This document shows positions 26,033-34,587 of a stretch of DNA of 45,102 nt, piece after piece. Numbering within the stretch: position 1 is the stretch's first letter; each line of letters begins with the position of its first letter. The notes below the pieces were generated by a model. The model did not search any database, was not told the origin of the DNA, and was given only the letters and a program-made list of their open reading frames with translations. Origin of the DNA: Polyangium sp. 15x6 (GTDB taxonomy: Bacteria > Myxococcota_A > Polyangia > Polyangiales > Polyangiaceae); contig NZ_JASBQE010000097.1 in NCBI RefSeq assembly GCF_029960785.1, positions 1-45,102 of the forward strand. The letters run 5' to 3'. The position numbers and the translations under genes are program-made.

Positions 26033-26770
26033 ATGATCCCGCTCGCCCCTACAGGCTGGATGCTCGCGCAGACCGAGTCCGGCCGCCGCTTCGCGCAGAG
26101 CCTCGCCGCCGAGCTCCGCGCCACCCTGCACGGCGACGAGCACGTGCCCCGCAAAGGCAGCGCGCTGCTCGTCGGCAACCACGCCTTCATGGGCATCGAC
26201 GCCTTCGCGCTCGCCGCGCTCCTGCTCGTCCAGACGGGCAGGCTCCCGCGCTTCCTCGCGGAGCGAAACCTCTTCCGCATCCCCGGCCTTCGCGAGGCGC
26301 TCCGCAGCATGGGCGCGATCCCGGGCACGCCCGACGACGCCGTCGCTCTCCTCGAAGCCGGCGAGATCGTCGTCGTGTATCCCGGCGGCGTCGACGACTC
26401 GTTCAAGCTCTCGAGCGACGCGTACACGCTGCGCTGGCAAGGGCGCGCCGGCTTCGCGCGCGTGGCCATGCGCGCCCGCGTCCCGATCGTGCCGTTCGCC
26501 GCCACGGGCGTCGACGAGCTCTACCGCCTCGATCGACGCGAGCACTTCCTCGGTCGCTGGATCGGTGGCTCGTCGCGCTACGACATCCCGCTGCCGAAGG
26601 ACCTGCGCCCACGTCGCGTGCCGCTCGATTACTACCTGCTCCCGCCCATCGACACCGCAGGCGATCCCCGCGACGTGGAGGACGTCGAGCGCGTCCGGCG
26701 CGCGACCGAAGAGGCCATCCGCAGCGTGCTCGATCCCTACCGCGCGGGGCTCTCGTCCTCGGCGCGTTGA
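26033..26770 (+). CDS. Lysophospholipid/acylglycerol acyltransferase family protein (HX5D type)
   Basis: This 245-residue protein has the acyltransferase motif I as NHAFMGID (His50, Asp56), an H-x5-D spacing as in TMEM68/DGAT-type acyltransferases, not the commoner H-x4-D of PlsC. The glycine/proline motif YPGGVDDSFK (motif III) and a following FARVAMRARVPIVPF strand complete the pattern. A ribosome site (AAGGG) precedes the ATG at 26033. Hydrophobicity in the N-terminal half suggests membrane association. It may esterify diacylglycerol or a lysolipid. Its 3' end overlaps the convergent GNAT gene by 34 bp. Confidence 0.8.
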   Translation: MIPLAPTGWMLAQTESGRRFAQSLAAELRATLHGDEHVPRKGSALLVGNHAFMGIDAFALAALLLVQTGRLPRFLAERNLFRIPGLREALRSMGAIPGTPDDAVALLEAGEIVVVYPGGVDDSFKLSSDAYTLRWQGRAGFARVAMRARVPIVPFAATGVDELYRLDRREHFLGRWIGGSSRYDIPLPKDLRPRRVPLDYYLLPPIDTAGDPRDVEDVERVRRATEEAIRSVLDPYRAGLSSSAR

Positions 26771-27393
26771 TCGTCCTCCTCGCCAAGAAACGCCGCGCGT
26801 GTCGCCTCCGCAGCCGCGCGTAACACGCGGAAAATTCCGAGGTCCGACCAGTGCGGCTCGGGGTCGCCGATCGGCACGTCGATCACGAGCGTGTCGCCCT
26901 CGTCGCGGTGCACGACGCCGCCGGCCTCGTCGAGGATCCGTCGCATCGGCGCGTTCGAGACGAGCACCGACGAGCGAAAGATCTGGATGCCACGCTCGCG
27001 CGCCGCGCGCGTGAGCGCTTCGAGCAAGATGCGGCCGAGGCCCTGGCCCTGGTACGCGTCGATCACCGTCACCGCCGCCTCGGCGACGTGAGCCTCGCCT
27101 GCGAGGCGCAAGAACCGCGCGACGCCGACGCCCTCTTCTTCCTTGAGATCGAGCGAGTCCGTCATCGCGACGATCGCGACGTGATCCTTGCCGTCGACCT
27201 CCGTCAGGTATCGCGCCATCGCCGCGCTCATGAACGGCACGTCGAAGAGGAAGCGGCGGTAGCGCGACTCGCGCGAGAGTTTGCCGAAGGCACGCACGAG
27301 CGCGTCGCGATCTTCCGGCCGGATGCAACGCAGCCGTACGACGCGTCCGTCCGCGAGCGCCCGCGTCTCGTGATACCCCCGGTCGTAGCGCAC
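26737..27393 (-). CDS. GNAT family acetyltransferase
   Basis: I chose GTG 27393, just upstream of the conserved part, which gives 218 residues; a longer frame to 27708 reads as arginine-rich non-coding sequence. The acetyl-CoA motif VIDAYQGQGLGRILLEAL is intact and the N-terminal half (ADGRVVRLRCIRPEDRDALVRAF) matches protein-acetyltransferase-like GNAT domains. The segment ends with a charged tail. It is probably a protein or small-molecule N-acetyltransferase; the substrate is unknown. Its stop lies within the last 34 bp of the opposing acyltransferase gene. Confidence 0.8.
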   Translation of the reverse strand: MRYDRGYHETRALADGRVVRLRCIRPEDRDALVRAFGKLSRESRYRRFLFDVPFMSAAMARYLTEVDGKDHVAIVAMTDSLDLKEEEGVGVARFLRLAGEAHVAEAAVTVIDAYQGQGLGRILLEALTRAARERGIQIFRSSVLVSNAPMRRILDEAGGVVHRDEGDTLVIDVPIGDPEPHWSDLGIFRVLRAAAEATRAAFLGEEDDQRAEDESPAR

Positions 27394-27492
27394 GCCCTCA
27401 GCATACAGCGCTGTCGTCCGTGCAGAACGACGCTTCGATCTTCGTGTCGCGCGTGGTTGCAGGCGGCCGAGCGCGCCGTACCCTGGCCGGTC

Positions 27493-28005
27493 ATGCAGCG
27501 CTTCGAATCCCCTTTGAGTTCGCACGATTCCGCGCGCCGTCTCGGACACCTCGTGACGTCGCTCCTGCTCGTCCTGTCCGGGTGCTCGTCGTGCTCCGCG
27601 GCGAGGACCCCAGGCGAGGGCGATACGCGGTCGACCTCCGTGGAGCCGGGCCTCATGCCTTCGGAGTCGGATGGCTCGTCGTCGTGCGGGCGCGAGACCA
27701 ACGTGCACGGCTCGGGCTACGACGCCGCCGCGCGCTCATGCCTCTGGGACGCATGGCGGAACGGGAGCCCCGCAGGGCTCGTGATCACGATGCACACCGT
27801 CGAGGGCGATCCGATCACGTACACGCTGCGCGTGCGCCCCGGTCCCGTCGTCGACGTGACCGAAGACAGTCGCGACAGGTTCGGATCACCGGGCATGACA
27901 CGCACGACCTGCAAGTCGCTGGAGAAGCGCTCGGGAACGGGCGATCGCTTCGGGTTCGTGCTGCGCGGATGCGACGGGCGCGCCGACGAGATCGTGATTC
28001 CCTGA
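27493..28005 (+). CDS. Small secreted lipoprotein, unknown family
   Basis: From ATG 27493 this is a 170-residue protein with a lipobox (VLSGC) and a Ser/Glu-rich linker. The compact mature part holds four cysteines after the linker (SSSCGRE, RSCLWDA, TTCKSLE, RGCDGR), which could form two disulfides. I recognise no domain. It diverges from the GNAT gene across 99 bp and precedes ugd by 58 bp. Confidence 0.65.
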   Translation: MQRFESPLSSHDSARRLGHLVTSLLLVLSGCSSCSAARTPGEGDTRSTSVEPGLMPSESDGSSSCGRETNVHGSGYDAAARSCLWDAWRNGSPAGLVITMHTVEGDPITYTLRVRPGPVVDVTEDSRDRFGSPGMTRTTCKSLEKRSGTGDRFGFVLRGCDGRADEIVIP

Positions 28006-28063
28006 CGGCGCGTGGGGCGCGCCACGTACACACGGGCCTTCGCGAAATGATAGGGTGCGCCCC

Positions 28064-29365
28064 ATGCAACTTGCGGTGATCGGGACGGGTTACGTCGGCC
28101 TCGTGGCCGGCGCCGGGTTCGCGGATTTCGGAAACGACGTCGCCTGCGTGGACGTCGACGAAAGCAAGATCGCGCGCCTCCTGCGCGGCGAAGTGCCCAT
28201 CTACGAGCCGGGTCTCGACACGCTCATCGCGAAGAACACGAAGGCCGGGCGTCTGTCCTTCTCGACAGACGTGGCATCCGCCATCCAGAGCGCCGAGGTC
28301 GTGTTCATCGCCGTCGGTACGCCCCCCGCGCCCGACGGATCCGCAGATCTCTCGGCCGTCTACGCCGTGGCCGAGACCATCGGCAAGAACATGAACGGCT
28401 TCAAGGTCGTGGCCACGAAGAGCACGGTGCCCGTGGGCACGGCCGATCAGGTCGAGGCGATCATCGCCCGCCACACGACCCATCCCTTCGGCGTCGCGTC
28501 GAACCCCGAGTTCCTCAAGGAAGGCGACGCAATCAACGATTTCATGAAGCCCGATCGCGTGGTGATCGGCTCGAACAACCCGCGCGCGCTCGAGGTGCTC
28601 CGGAGCCTCTACGATCCGTTCGTGCGCACGAGCGACCGTATCCACGCGATGGGCGCGCGCTCCGCAGAGCTCACGAAGTACGCATCGAACGCGCTGCTCG
28701 CGACGCGCATCTCGTTCATGAACGATCTCGCGCTGCTCGCCGAGAAGCTCGGCGCAGACATCGATCGCGTGCGCAAAGCCGTGGGCGCCGACCCGCGCAT
28801 CGGGCCGAAGTTCCTCTTCCCCGGCCCGGGCTTCGGCGGCTCGTGCTTCCCGAAGGACATCTCCGCGCTGATCCACACGGCGCAAACGATGGGCCACGAC
28901 CTCGAGGTCGTGCGCGCCGTCGAGGAGGTGAACAAGCGGCAGAAGCACGTGCTCGGCTCGAAGGTGAAGCACCACTTCGACGGCTCACTCGCAGGGCGCA
29001 TCGTGGGCGTCTGGGGCCTCGCCTTCAAGCCGCAGACCGACGACATCCGCGAGTCCCCCGCACTCACCCTGATCGAGGACCTGCTCGCCGCAGGCGCAAC
29101 GGTGCGCGCGCACGATCCACAGGCGATCGAGAACGTGCGTCCGCTCTTCGGCGATCGCGTGACGTTCGTGGACACGATGTACGCCGCAGCCGAGGGCGCC
29201 GACGCACTCGCACTCGTGACCGAATGGCACGAGTACCGAAGGCCCGACTTCCACCGCATCAAGCGGCTCATGCGCACGCCGTCCCTCTTCGACGGTCGCA
29301 ACATCTGGGACCCGGAAGACCTGCGCGCGATCGGGTTCTGGTACACCGGGATCGGCAGGGGCTGA
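28064..29365 (+). CDS. ugd: UDP-glucose 6-dehydrogenase
   Basis: This enzyme oxidises UDP-glucose to UDP-glucuronate with two NAD+, feeding exopolysaccharide or lipopolysaccharide synthesis. The N-terminal Rossmann motif is GTGYVGLVAG, the catalytic cysteine is Cys261 in GFGGSCFPKD, and the C-terminal UDP-binding domain has GLAFKPQTDDIRESPAL. The start at ATG 28064 gives 433 residues, the usual size for TuaD/Ugd proteins. No polysaccharide gene cluster is adjacent, so it may serve several pathways. The gene ends 10 nt before a long hairpin-rich region that probably ends transcription. Confidence 0.93.
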   Translation: MQLAVIGTGYVGLVAGAGFADFGNDVACVDVDESKIARLLRGEVPIYEPGLDTLIAKNTKAGRLSFSTDVASAIQSAEVVFIAVGTPPAPDGSADLSAVYAVAETIGKNMNGFKVVATKSTVPVGTADQVEAIIARHTTHPFGVASNPEFLKEGDAINDFMKPDRVVIGSNNPRALEVLRSLYDPFVRTSDRIHAMGARSAELTKYASNALLATRISFMNDLALLAEKLGADIDRVRKAVGADPRIGPKFLFPGPGFGGSCFPKDISALIHTAQTMGHDLEVVRAVEEVNKRQKHVLGSKVKHHFDGSLAGRIVGVWGLAFKPQTDDIRESPALTLIEDLLAAGATVRAHDPQAIENVRPLFGDRVTFVDTMYAAAEGADALALVTEWHEYRRPDFHRIKRLMRTPSLFDGRNIWDPEDLRAIGFWYTGIGRG

Positions 29366-29374
29366 GGCGCCTCG

Positions 29375-29685
29375 CCGGGGTTTCACCCCGGACCCGAGCA
29401 GGGGCTGTCCGCCCCTGCACCCGGACCAGCGCAAGCGCTGGACCCAGGGTCGATGAACTGCGCGATGCGCAGTTCATCGAACGGCCGAGTCAAGACCAGC
29501 GACGCCCCTGCCGATCAAGACAGCCGCGCTGCCCTTTCAACTGGCAACGCGGTCCCACCGGCCCGTTGGAAGAACTGCGCATCGCGCAGTTCTTCCACCC
29601 CGAGTCCAGCGCTTGCGCTGGTTCGGGTCGAGGGGCGAACAGCCCCCGCGGGGTCCGGGGCAGCGCCCCGGCGCAACGCTCCGCG
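29375..29685. repeat. Composite of strong hairpins, inverted halves
   Basis: This 311-bp gap between ugd and the DUF4178 gene is made of hairpins. The left half (29375-29496) has CCGGGG/CCCCGG, GCAGGGGC/GCCCCTGC, CCAGCGC/GCGCTGG and a 13-bp stem at 29451-29479 with loop GAT. The right half (about 29568-29671) has similar elements in inverse order, ending with CCGGGG/CCCCGG at 29655-29671. The left half recurs almost unchanged at 44979-45102. It probably works as a bidirectional transcription end between convergent genes, and it is also a dispersed repeat family. No gene is visible in it. Confidence 0.75.
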
Positions 29686-29688
29686 AGG

Positions 29689-31161
29689 CTACTTGCCGCC
29701 GCCGAAGCTGGGACCGCCGATGAAGACGCCGCCGCCTCCGCCGCCTCCGCCGCAGTCGCTGAAGATGATGAGCAGGACGAACAGGATGATGACGCCGATG
29801 ATGATCATCGTGCCGCATCCGCTCGTTGCGCAGCCGCTGCCGCCTTCGCCTGATGCGAGCAGCGAGCCTGCTGGGGGCTTGATGCCGAAGGCGGCGCCGA
29901 TGTCGCTGGCCGAGAGACGCTCGCAGAACGAGTAGTTCACCTCTTTGGCCGTCTGCTCGACGCTGACCTTGCCGCCTGAGCCTTCGTACTCCGTTGCCTG
30001 GACGGCTTCGCCGATCTCCACCTTCCAGTAGAACTCGCCGACCACGTACTCCGTCTCGGCGCGGACGCTCTGCTTCCAGTTGTAGTGCTGGCCGCGGAGC
30101 ATCGCGGCGCCGCCGGACACCGACACCTCGCCGGGTGGGATGGGCGTGACGAGCCACCACGCGCCGTCCTCCTCCATCAGCCACAGGTACCCGACACGCG
30201 GCCCCGCGTAGAGCAGGTACTCGCGCCACCGATAGCGCTCGCCCTCCACGGTGCAGCCGCGGATCGTGAAGCCGATGCAGATCACGCGGTTGCCACGCAG
30301 GTTGCCCTCGGCGCCGAGCGGGATGAACGGCTCGATCGGAGGCTTCGGCGCGGGGCCGAGCGCTCGCAGCGCGCCCTGGTTCAGATCGCTCGCCATGCCG
30401 CAGTAACGGCAGACGACACGCTCGGTTTGCCCCGGCGTCACGAGCGGCAGGTTGCCGCCGCAGTTCGGGCACGCGACGCTCGTCACCTCGGCCTTCGCGG
30501 CTTCGACCGGCGCGCCCGAGTCGAGCACCATCACCGCGGGATCGATCTGCCGGCCGAGGTAGAGCTTCGGCGGGATGCGGCCGTCGCCGTAGTCGATCGT
30601 GCCGAATGCGCCGTTCGGCGCCGCGATGTCCGCGTAGCCCGTGGGCACGCCTGGCGATGCGACCGCGGGCATCTCGCCTTCGCCCGAGATCACGCGACGC
30701 TGCCCGACCTCCGCGACCGTCCACACGCCGTACGTGCCGAGGTTGATCTGCTGGCCCGCGCGGAGCGCGTGGATCGACGGCAGCTCCGGCGGGAGCGGCA
30801 CCTCGCTCGTCGAGTACCAGCGGCCTTGCGCGCTCGCGACCCAGCACCACTTCCCGCTCATCGGGAACGTGATGAAAAACTCCTGCCACGGCGCGCCGGG
30901 CGCGCTCGCGCGATCGAGCTGCACGCGGCCGTCGACCGCGAACGGCTCACCGCCGCTCCAGCGACCCGTCCCGCCGAGCTGCAGCGGCGACGGGATGTCG
31001 ACGAGGTCCGCCATCCGGCCGACGGCGACAAGGTTCCGGTCCGTGCGTGCAACGACGAAATTGCAGTGCTTGCAGACCTGCGCGGCCGCGCCGGCGAAGC
31101 GGAACGTGATGGGCGCCCCGCACGACGGACACGCCGCCTGGCGGTCGAACGGGCTAGTCAC
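29689..31161 (-). CDS. DUF4178 protein with two zinc ribbons and C-terminal membrane anchor
   Basis: From GTG 31161 this gives 490 residues. A zinc ribbon at the N-terminus (Cys11, Cys14, Cys30, Cys33) is followed by a DUF4178-type beta domain. A second zinc ribbon starts at Cys231 (CPNCGG...CRYCG) and a second DUF4178-like domain comes after it. A membrane helix (MIIIGVIILFVLLIIF) and a glycine-rich tail (GGGGGGGG) end the protein. The last cysteines (SDCGGG and SGCATSGCG) are unusual. The gene diverges from a spermidine-synthase-like membrane gene across 117 bp, an association of DUF4178 with polyamine-type genes that is known in bacteria; the role remains unclear. A longer start near 31251 is possible but less likely. 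Confidence 0.72.
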   Translation of the reverse strand: MTSPFDRQAACPSCGAPITFRFAGAAAQVCKHCNFVVARTDRNLVAVGRMADLVDIPSPLQLGGTGRWSGGEPFAVDGRVQLDRASAPGAPWQEFFITFPMSGKWCWVASAQGRWYSTSEVPLPPELPSIHALRAGQQINLGTYGVWTVAEVGQRRVISGEGEMPAVASPGVPTGYADIAAPNGAFGTIDYGDGRIPPKLYLGRQIDPAVMVLDSGAPVEAAKAEVTSVACPNCGGNLPLVTPGQTERVVCRYCGMASDLNQGALRALGPAPKPPIEPFIPLGAEGNLRGNRVICIGFTIRGCTVEGERYRWREYLLYAGPRVGYLWLMEEDGAWWLVTPIPPGEVSVSGGAAMLRGQHYNWKQSVRAETEYVVGEFYWKVEIGEAVQATEYEGSGGKVSVEQTAKEVNYSFCERLSASDIGAAFGIKPPAGSLLASGEGGSGCATSGCGTMIIIGVIILFVLLIIFSDCGGGGGGGGVFIGGPSFGGGK

Positions 31162-31278
31162 GCCTCGGATGGTAGCCCATTTTCGTCGCGGGCGTGCTCC
31201 CTCGTCGGACCGCTTCCGACGTGGGCGTCTCGGATCGGGCTCACCGGCCACGCCGACCCGGTGCTAGGAAGGCGCGGC

Positions 31279-32814
31279 ATGACGCAGCAGCAGCCGCGCC
31301 GCTGGGTCCACCCCGCGCTCCTCGCCATGGTGGCCGTGATCGCGACCTCCGGGCTCGTCTACGAGCTCGTGACGGGCACGCTGGCGAGCTACGTGCTCGG
31401 CGACTCGGTCACCCAGTTCAGCCTGGTGATCGGCCTGTACCTCTTCGCGATGGGCATCGGCTCGTACCTGTCGAAGTTCCTCGAGGATCGCCTCCTCGAG
31501 CGCTTCGTCGAGATCGAGCTCTGCCTCGCGCTCGCCGGTGGCCTCTCGGCGCCGCTGCTCTTCAAGGTCTACACGGCGGCCGCGGCGTTTCGCTTCGCGC
31601 TCTACGGCATCGTGGTGCTCGTGGGCACGCTCGTGGGTCTCGAGATCCCGATCCTCATCCGGCTGCTCCAGTTCTCGGTCGACCTGAAGGAGCTCGTCGC
31701 GCGTGTCCTCTCGCTCGACTACGTAGGCGCGCTGATCGCGAGCCTGCTCTTCCCGTCGCTGCTCCTGCCGAAGCTCGGCGTGCACCAGACGAGCCTCTTC
31801 TTCGGCCTCCTGAACGCGGCCGCGGCGATGCTCGCGACGTTCCTCTTCCCGCTCGATCGCGCCGTCACGATCCGCCTGCGCGCGCAGTGCGTGCTCATCT
31901 TCGGCGTACTCGCCGCGGTCTTCGGGTTCGTCAGTCGCTTCGTCGATCGCGCCGAGACCGTCTACTTCGGCGCGCCCATCATCTACACGGCGCAGTCGCC
32001 CTACCAGCGCGTGGTGATCACGCGATCGCCGCGCACGACGCGCCTCTTCCTCAACGGCAACCTCCAGTTCTCCTCGGACGACGAGCAGCGCTACCACGAG
32101 GTCCTCGTCCACCCCGCCGTCGCCGCGCTCGGCCATGATCCCAAGAGCGTGCTCGTGCTCGGCGGCGGCGACGGCCTCGCCGCGCGCGAGCTGCTCCGGT
32201 ACCCGTCGATCGAGCGCATCGTGCTCGTCGACCTCGACGCCGCGGTCACCGACGCGTTCCGCAAGCTGCCCGTCGCGCTGGAGCTGAACGGCGGAGCCCT
32301 CAACGATCCACGCGTCACCGTGCGCAACGAGGACGCCTACAAGTTCCTCGAAGACTCGCGCGACTCGTTCGACCTCGCGATCGTCGACTTCCCCGATCCC
32401 TCGAACTACGCCGTCGGCAAGCTCTACACCGACGCCTTCTACCACCTGCTCCGCGAGCGCCTCTCCTTCCGCGGCGTCGCCGTCGTGCAAGCGACCTCGC
32501 CGCAGTACGCGCGCGAGTCGTTCTGGACCATCGTGCAGACGCTCGAAGCCGCAGGGTGGAAGACGGCGCCGCTCCACGTGTACGTGCCGAGCTTCGGCGA
32601 CTGGGGTTTTGTGTTGGCGGGCGGCGAGCACCTCACCGCACCTGGTGCGCTTCGCATCGAGCCAACAAAGCTCCGCTGGCTCGAGTCCTCGGGCTTGCCC
32701 GAGCTCTTCCGCTTCCCGCGCGACATCGGCCGCGTCGAGGCGCCCGTGAACCGGCTGAACGATCAGAAGCTCGTGGCGATCTACGCGCGCGAGTGGGGCG
32801 TCTTCACGCGCTGA
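31279..32814 (+). CDS. Membrane-bound spermidine synthase-like protein
   Basis: The start at ATG 31279 (AAGG 6 nt upstream) gives 511 residues. The N-terminal half (about residues 12-230) has seven or so hydrophobic helices, and the C-terminal half is a polyamine synthase/methyltransferase-like domain with VLVLGGGDGLAARELLRYP, RNEDAYKFLED and DFPDPSNYAVGKLY. Normal spermidine synthase is soluble; fusions to membrane helices are known from other bacteria, where aminopropyl transfer at the membrane has been proposed. It ends in TGATG, so its stop overlaps the ATG of the FAD oxidase gene by 1 nt: the two are translationally coupled. Substrate specificity cannot be read from the sequence. Confidence 0.82.
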   Translation: MTQQQPRRWVHPALLAMVAVIATSGLVYELVTGTLASYVLGDSVTQFSLVIGLYLFAMGIGSYLSKFLEDRLLERFVEIELCLALAGGLSAPLLFKVYTAAAAFRFALYGIVVLVGTLVGLEIPILIRLLQFSVDLKELVARVLSLDYVGALIASLLFPSLLLPKLGVHQTSLFFGLLNAAAAMLATFLFPLDRAVTIRLRAQCVLIFGVLAAVFGFVSRFVDRAETVYFGAPIIYTAQSPYQRVVITRSPRTTRLFLNGNLQFSSDDEQRYHEVLVHPAVAALGHDPKSVLVLGGGDGLAARELLRYPSIERIVLVDLDAAVTDAFRKLPVALELNGGALNDPRVTVRNEDAYKFLEDSRDSFDLAIVDFPDPSNYAVGKLYTDAFYHLLRERLSFRGVAVVQATSPQYARESFWTIVQTLEAAGWKTAPLHVYVPSFGDWGFVLAGGEHLTAPGALRIEPTKLRWLESSGLPELFRFPRDIGRVEAPVNRLNDQKLVAIYAREWGVFTR

Positions 32815-34409
32815 TGGACCGGCGGGCCTTCCTCACGACGGTCGCGGCGGGCTGGGTGGTCGACTCGATCCTCCCGGGAAAGGCGCCGATCGCGGGCCGC
32901 ATCATCGGCGCCTCGCACGGCGTGGGTCACCTCGTGCGCGACGGCGGCGTGCCCGCGCCGAGCGGGCCGCCGGATCGCGCGGACGTCGTCATCGTCGGCG
33001 CGGGCGTCGCCGGCCTCTCCGCGGCGTGGAGGCTCGCGCCCGCGGGGCTCGACGTGCGTGTGCTCGAGCTCGAATCTTTCCTCGGCGGCACGAGCACATG
33101 GGGCGACGACGGCGCCGCGCCGCACCCGTGGGGCGCGCACTACCTCGCCGCGCCGAACCCCGAGGCGCGCGCCGCGCTCCGCTTGCTCGAACAGATGGGC
33201 GTGGTGAAGGGCTGGGACGCGGCGGGCCGCCCGCGCTTCGATCCACGCGTACTCTGCCACGCACCGCAAGAGCGCATCTTCTATCGCGGCGCGTGGCACC
33301 CGGGGCTCGTGCCGCAGGACGAGCTCGACGCGCACGATCGCGCGGAGATGGAGCGCTTCTCCCGCTTCGAAGACGAGCTCACCGAGCGCGTCGGCGCCGA
33401 TGGCAAACCCGTCTTCCAGATCCCGCTCGCGTTCTCGTCGCGGGATCCGGACACGCTCGCGCTCGATCGGATCAGCATGCGCGCGTGGCTCGATCGCGAG
33501 GGCTACACCTCGCCCTTCCTGCGCTGGTACGTGCGCTACGCGTGCCTCGACGACTTCGGCGCCGAGCCGGAAGAAGTCTCGGCCTGGGCCGCGCTGCACT
33601 ACTTCGCGGGGCGCAAGCTGAAGACACCCGAGCTCGACGGCAGCCACTTCCTCGTGTGGCCCGAGGGCAACGGAAAGCTCGTCCAAGCGCTCTCCGAGCG
33701 TGCACGCGCGACGGTCACGCACGGCGCGCTCGTGACGAGCGTCGGCACGAGCGAAGGCGGCCGCGTCGAGGTGCGCTGGCTCGACGTGCGTGATCGCGTC
33801 CCGCGGCGCACGCACGCGCGTGCCGTCGTCGTCGCCGCGCCCGCGTTCGTCACCGCGCGACTTTTCCCCGCGGCCGCGGGGCGCTTGCCCGTGCGCACGA
33901 GCTCGCCGTGGGTCGTCTCGAACATGCACGTCGAGCGCCCGATCGATCCCGACATGGCGTGGGACTCCGTCCTCTACGATGCCGCGGGCCTCGGCTACGT
34001 CGACGCGCGCCATCAGCTCACCGAGCTCTCCTCGCGCACCGTGCTCACGTACTACCGCGCGTATGGAGGTCCCGACGTCGTGGGCGCGCGGAAGAGCCTC
34101 GTCGTCGCGCCGTGGGAACAGATCGCGAACGACGTGCTGCGTGATCTCGCGCCTGCACATCCCGAGCTGCGCGAGCAGATCTCGCGCATGGACGTGTGCG
34201 TCTGGGGTCACGCGATGCCACGTCCGCGACCGGGTTTTCTCGGCGAACGGCCCTTCGAACCGCTGGTCTTGCTCGACGAGCGCGTGGCCTGGGCGCACGC
34301 GGATCAGCCGGGCATGGCGCTCTTCGAGGAGTCGCAGGCGTCCGGTGTACGCGCGGCCGAGGCGGTCGCGCCTGCGCTCGGCGTCGAGCTCGGCCCGAGC
34401 TGGTTGTGA
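32814..34409 (+). CDS. Tat-exported FAD-dependent amine-oxidase-like protein
   Basis: This 531-residue protein has a twin-arginine-type start (DRRAFLTTVAAGWVV) and then the flavin-binding Rossmann motif DVVIVGAGVAGLSAAWRL with a later acidic residue (VLELE). The arrangement matches flavin monoamine oxidase / phytoene-desaturase-like proteins. Being coupled to a spermidine-synthase-like gene, it may oxidise a polyamine or related amine; that is context only. A twin-arginine signal implies that it folds with its FAD in the cytoplasm before export. The sequence fits the substrate site region (SSPWVVSNMHVERP) of the family, but no substrate residues can be called. Confidence 0.78.
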   Translation: MDRRAFLTTVAAGWVVDSILPGKAPIAGRIIGASHGVGHLVRDGGVPAPSGPPDRADVVIVGAGVAGLSAAWRLAPAGLDVRVLELESFLGGTSTWGDDGAAPHPWGAHYLAAPNPEARAALRLLEQMGVVKGWDAAGRPRFDPRVLCHAPQERIFYRGAWHPGLVPQDELDAHDRAEMERFSRFEDELTERVGADGKPVFQIPLAFSSRDPDTLALDRISMRAWLDREGYTSPFLRWYVRYACLDDFGAEPEEVSAWAALHYFAGRKLKTPELDGSHFLVWPEGNGKLVQALSERARATVTHGALVTSVGTSEGGRVEVRWLDVRDRVPRRTHARAVVVAAPAFVTARLFPAAAGRLPVRTSSPWVVSNMHVERPIDPDMAWDSVLYDAAGLGYVDARHQLTELSSRTVLTYYRAYGGPDVVGARKSLVVAPWEQIANDVLRDLAPAHPELREQISRMDVCVWGHAMPRPRPGFLGERPFEPLVLLDERVAWAHADQPGMALFEESQASGVRAAEAVAPALGVELGPSWL

Positions 34410-34430
34410 AAGCCAGGAAAATGGTAGCCA

Positions 34431-34483
34431 CAAGCACAGAACCGACACCAAGTTGCCAGGAATTCTGGGTTCTGGTGTGCTTG
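34431..34483. other. Imperfect inverted repeat upstream of the phosphatase gene
   Basis: CAAGCACAGAACC (34431-34443) pairs with GGTTCTGGTGTGCTTG (34468-34483) apart from a small bulge, enclosing 24 nt. It lies in the 178-bp gap between the FAD oxidase and PP2C genes, which is less GC-rich than its surroundings. It could end the FAD oxidase transcript or be part of the phosphatase leader. There is no T-run after it. Confidence 0.4.
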
Positions 34484-34587
34484 CTGGCCTTCTGGGGGTA
34501 GGGTTCGGGTCGGTTGGCGCGGGAAACGTGACGGGATCTGCTCACCGACCTTGCACGGCCCCCCCCCTACGCGTCTACTGTTCGGCC

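Noticed and set aside
27394-27708. N-terminal extension of the GNAT gene
   Set aside because: It is Arg-rich and overlaps the signal peptide of the opposite lipoprotein gene; the GNAT domain starts soon after 27393.
34551-34579. Promoter TTGCAC-N17-TCTACT before the PP2C gene
   Set aside because: The boxes are weak, and transcription would start about at the ATG; there is no independent support for a leaderless message.
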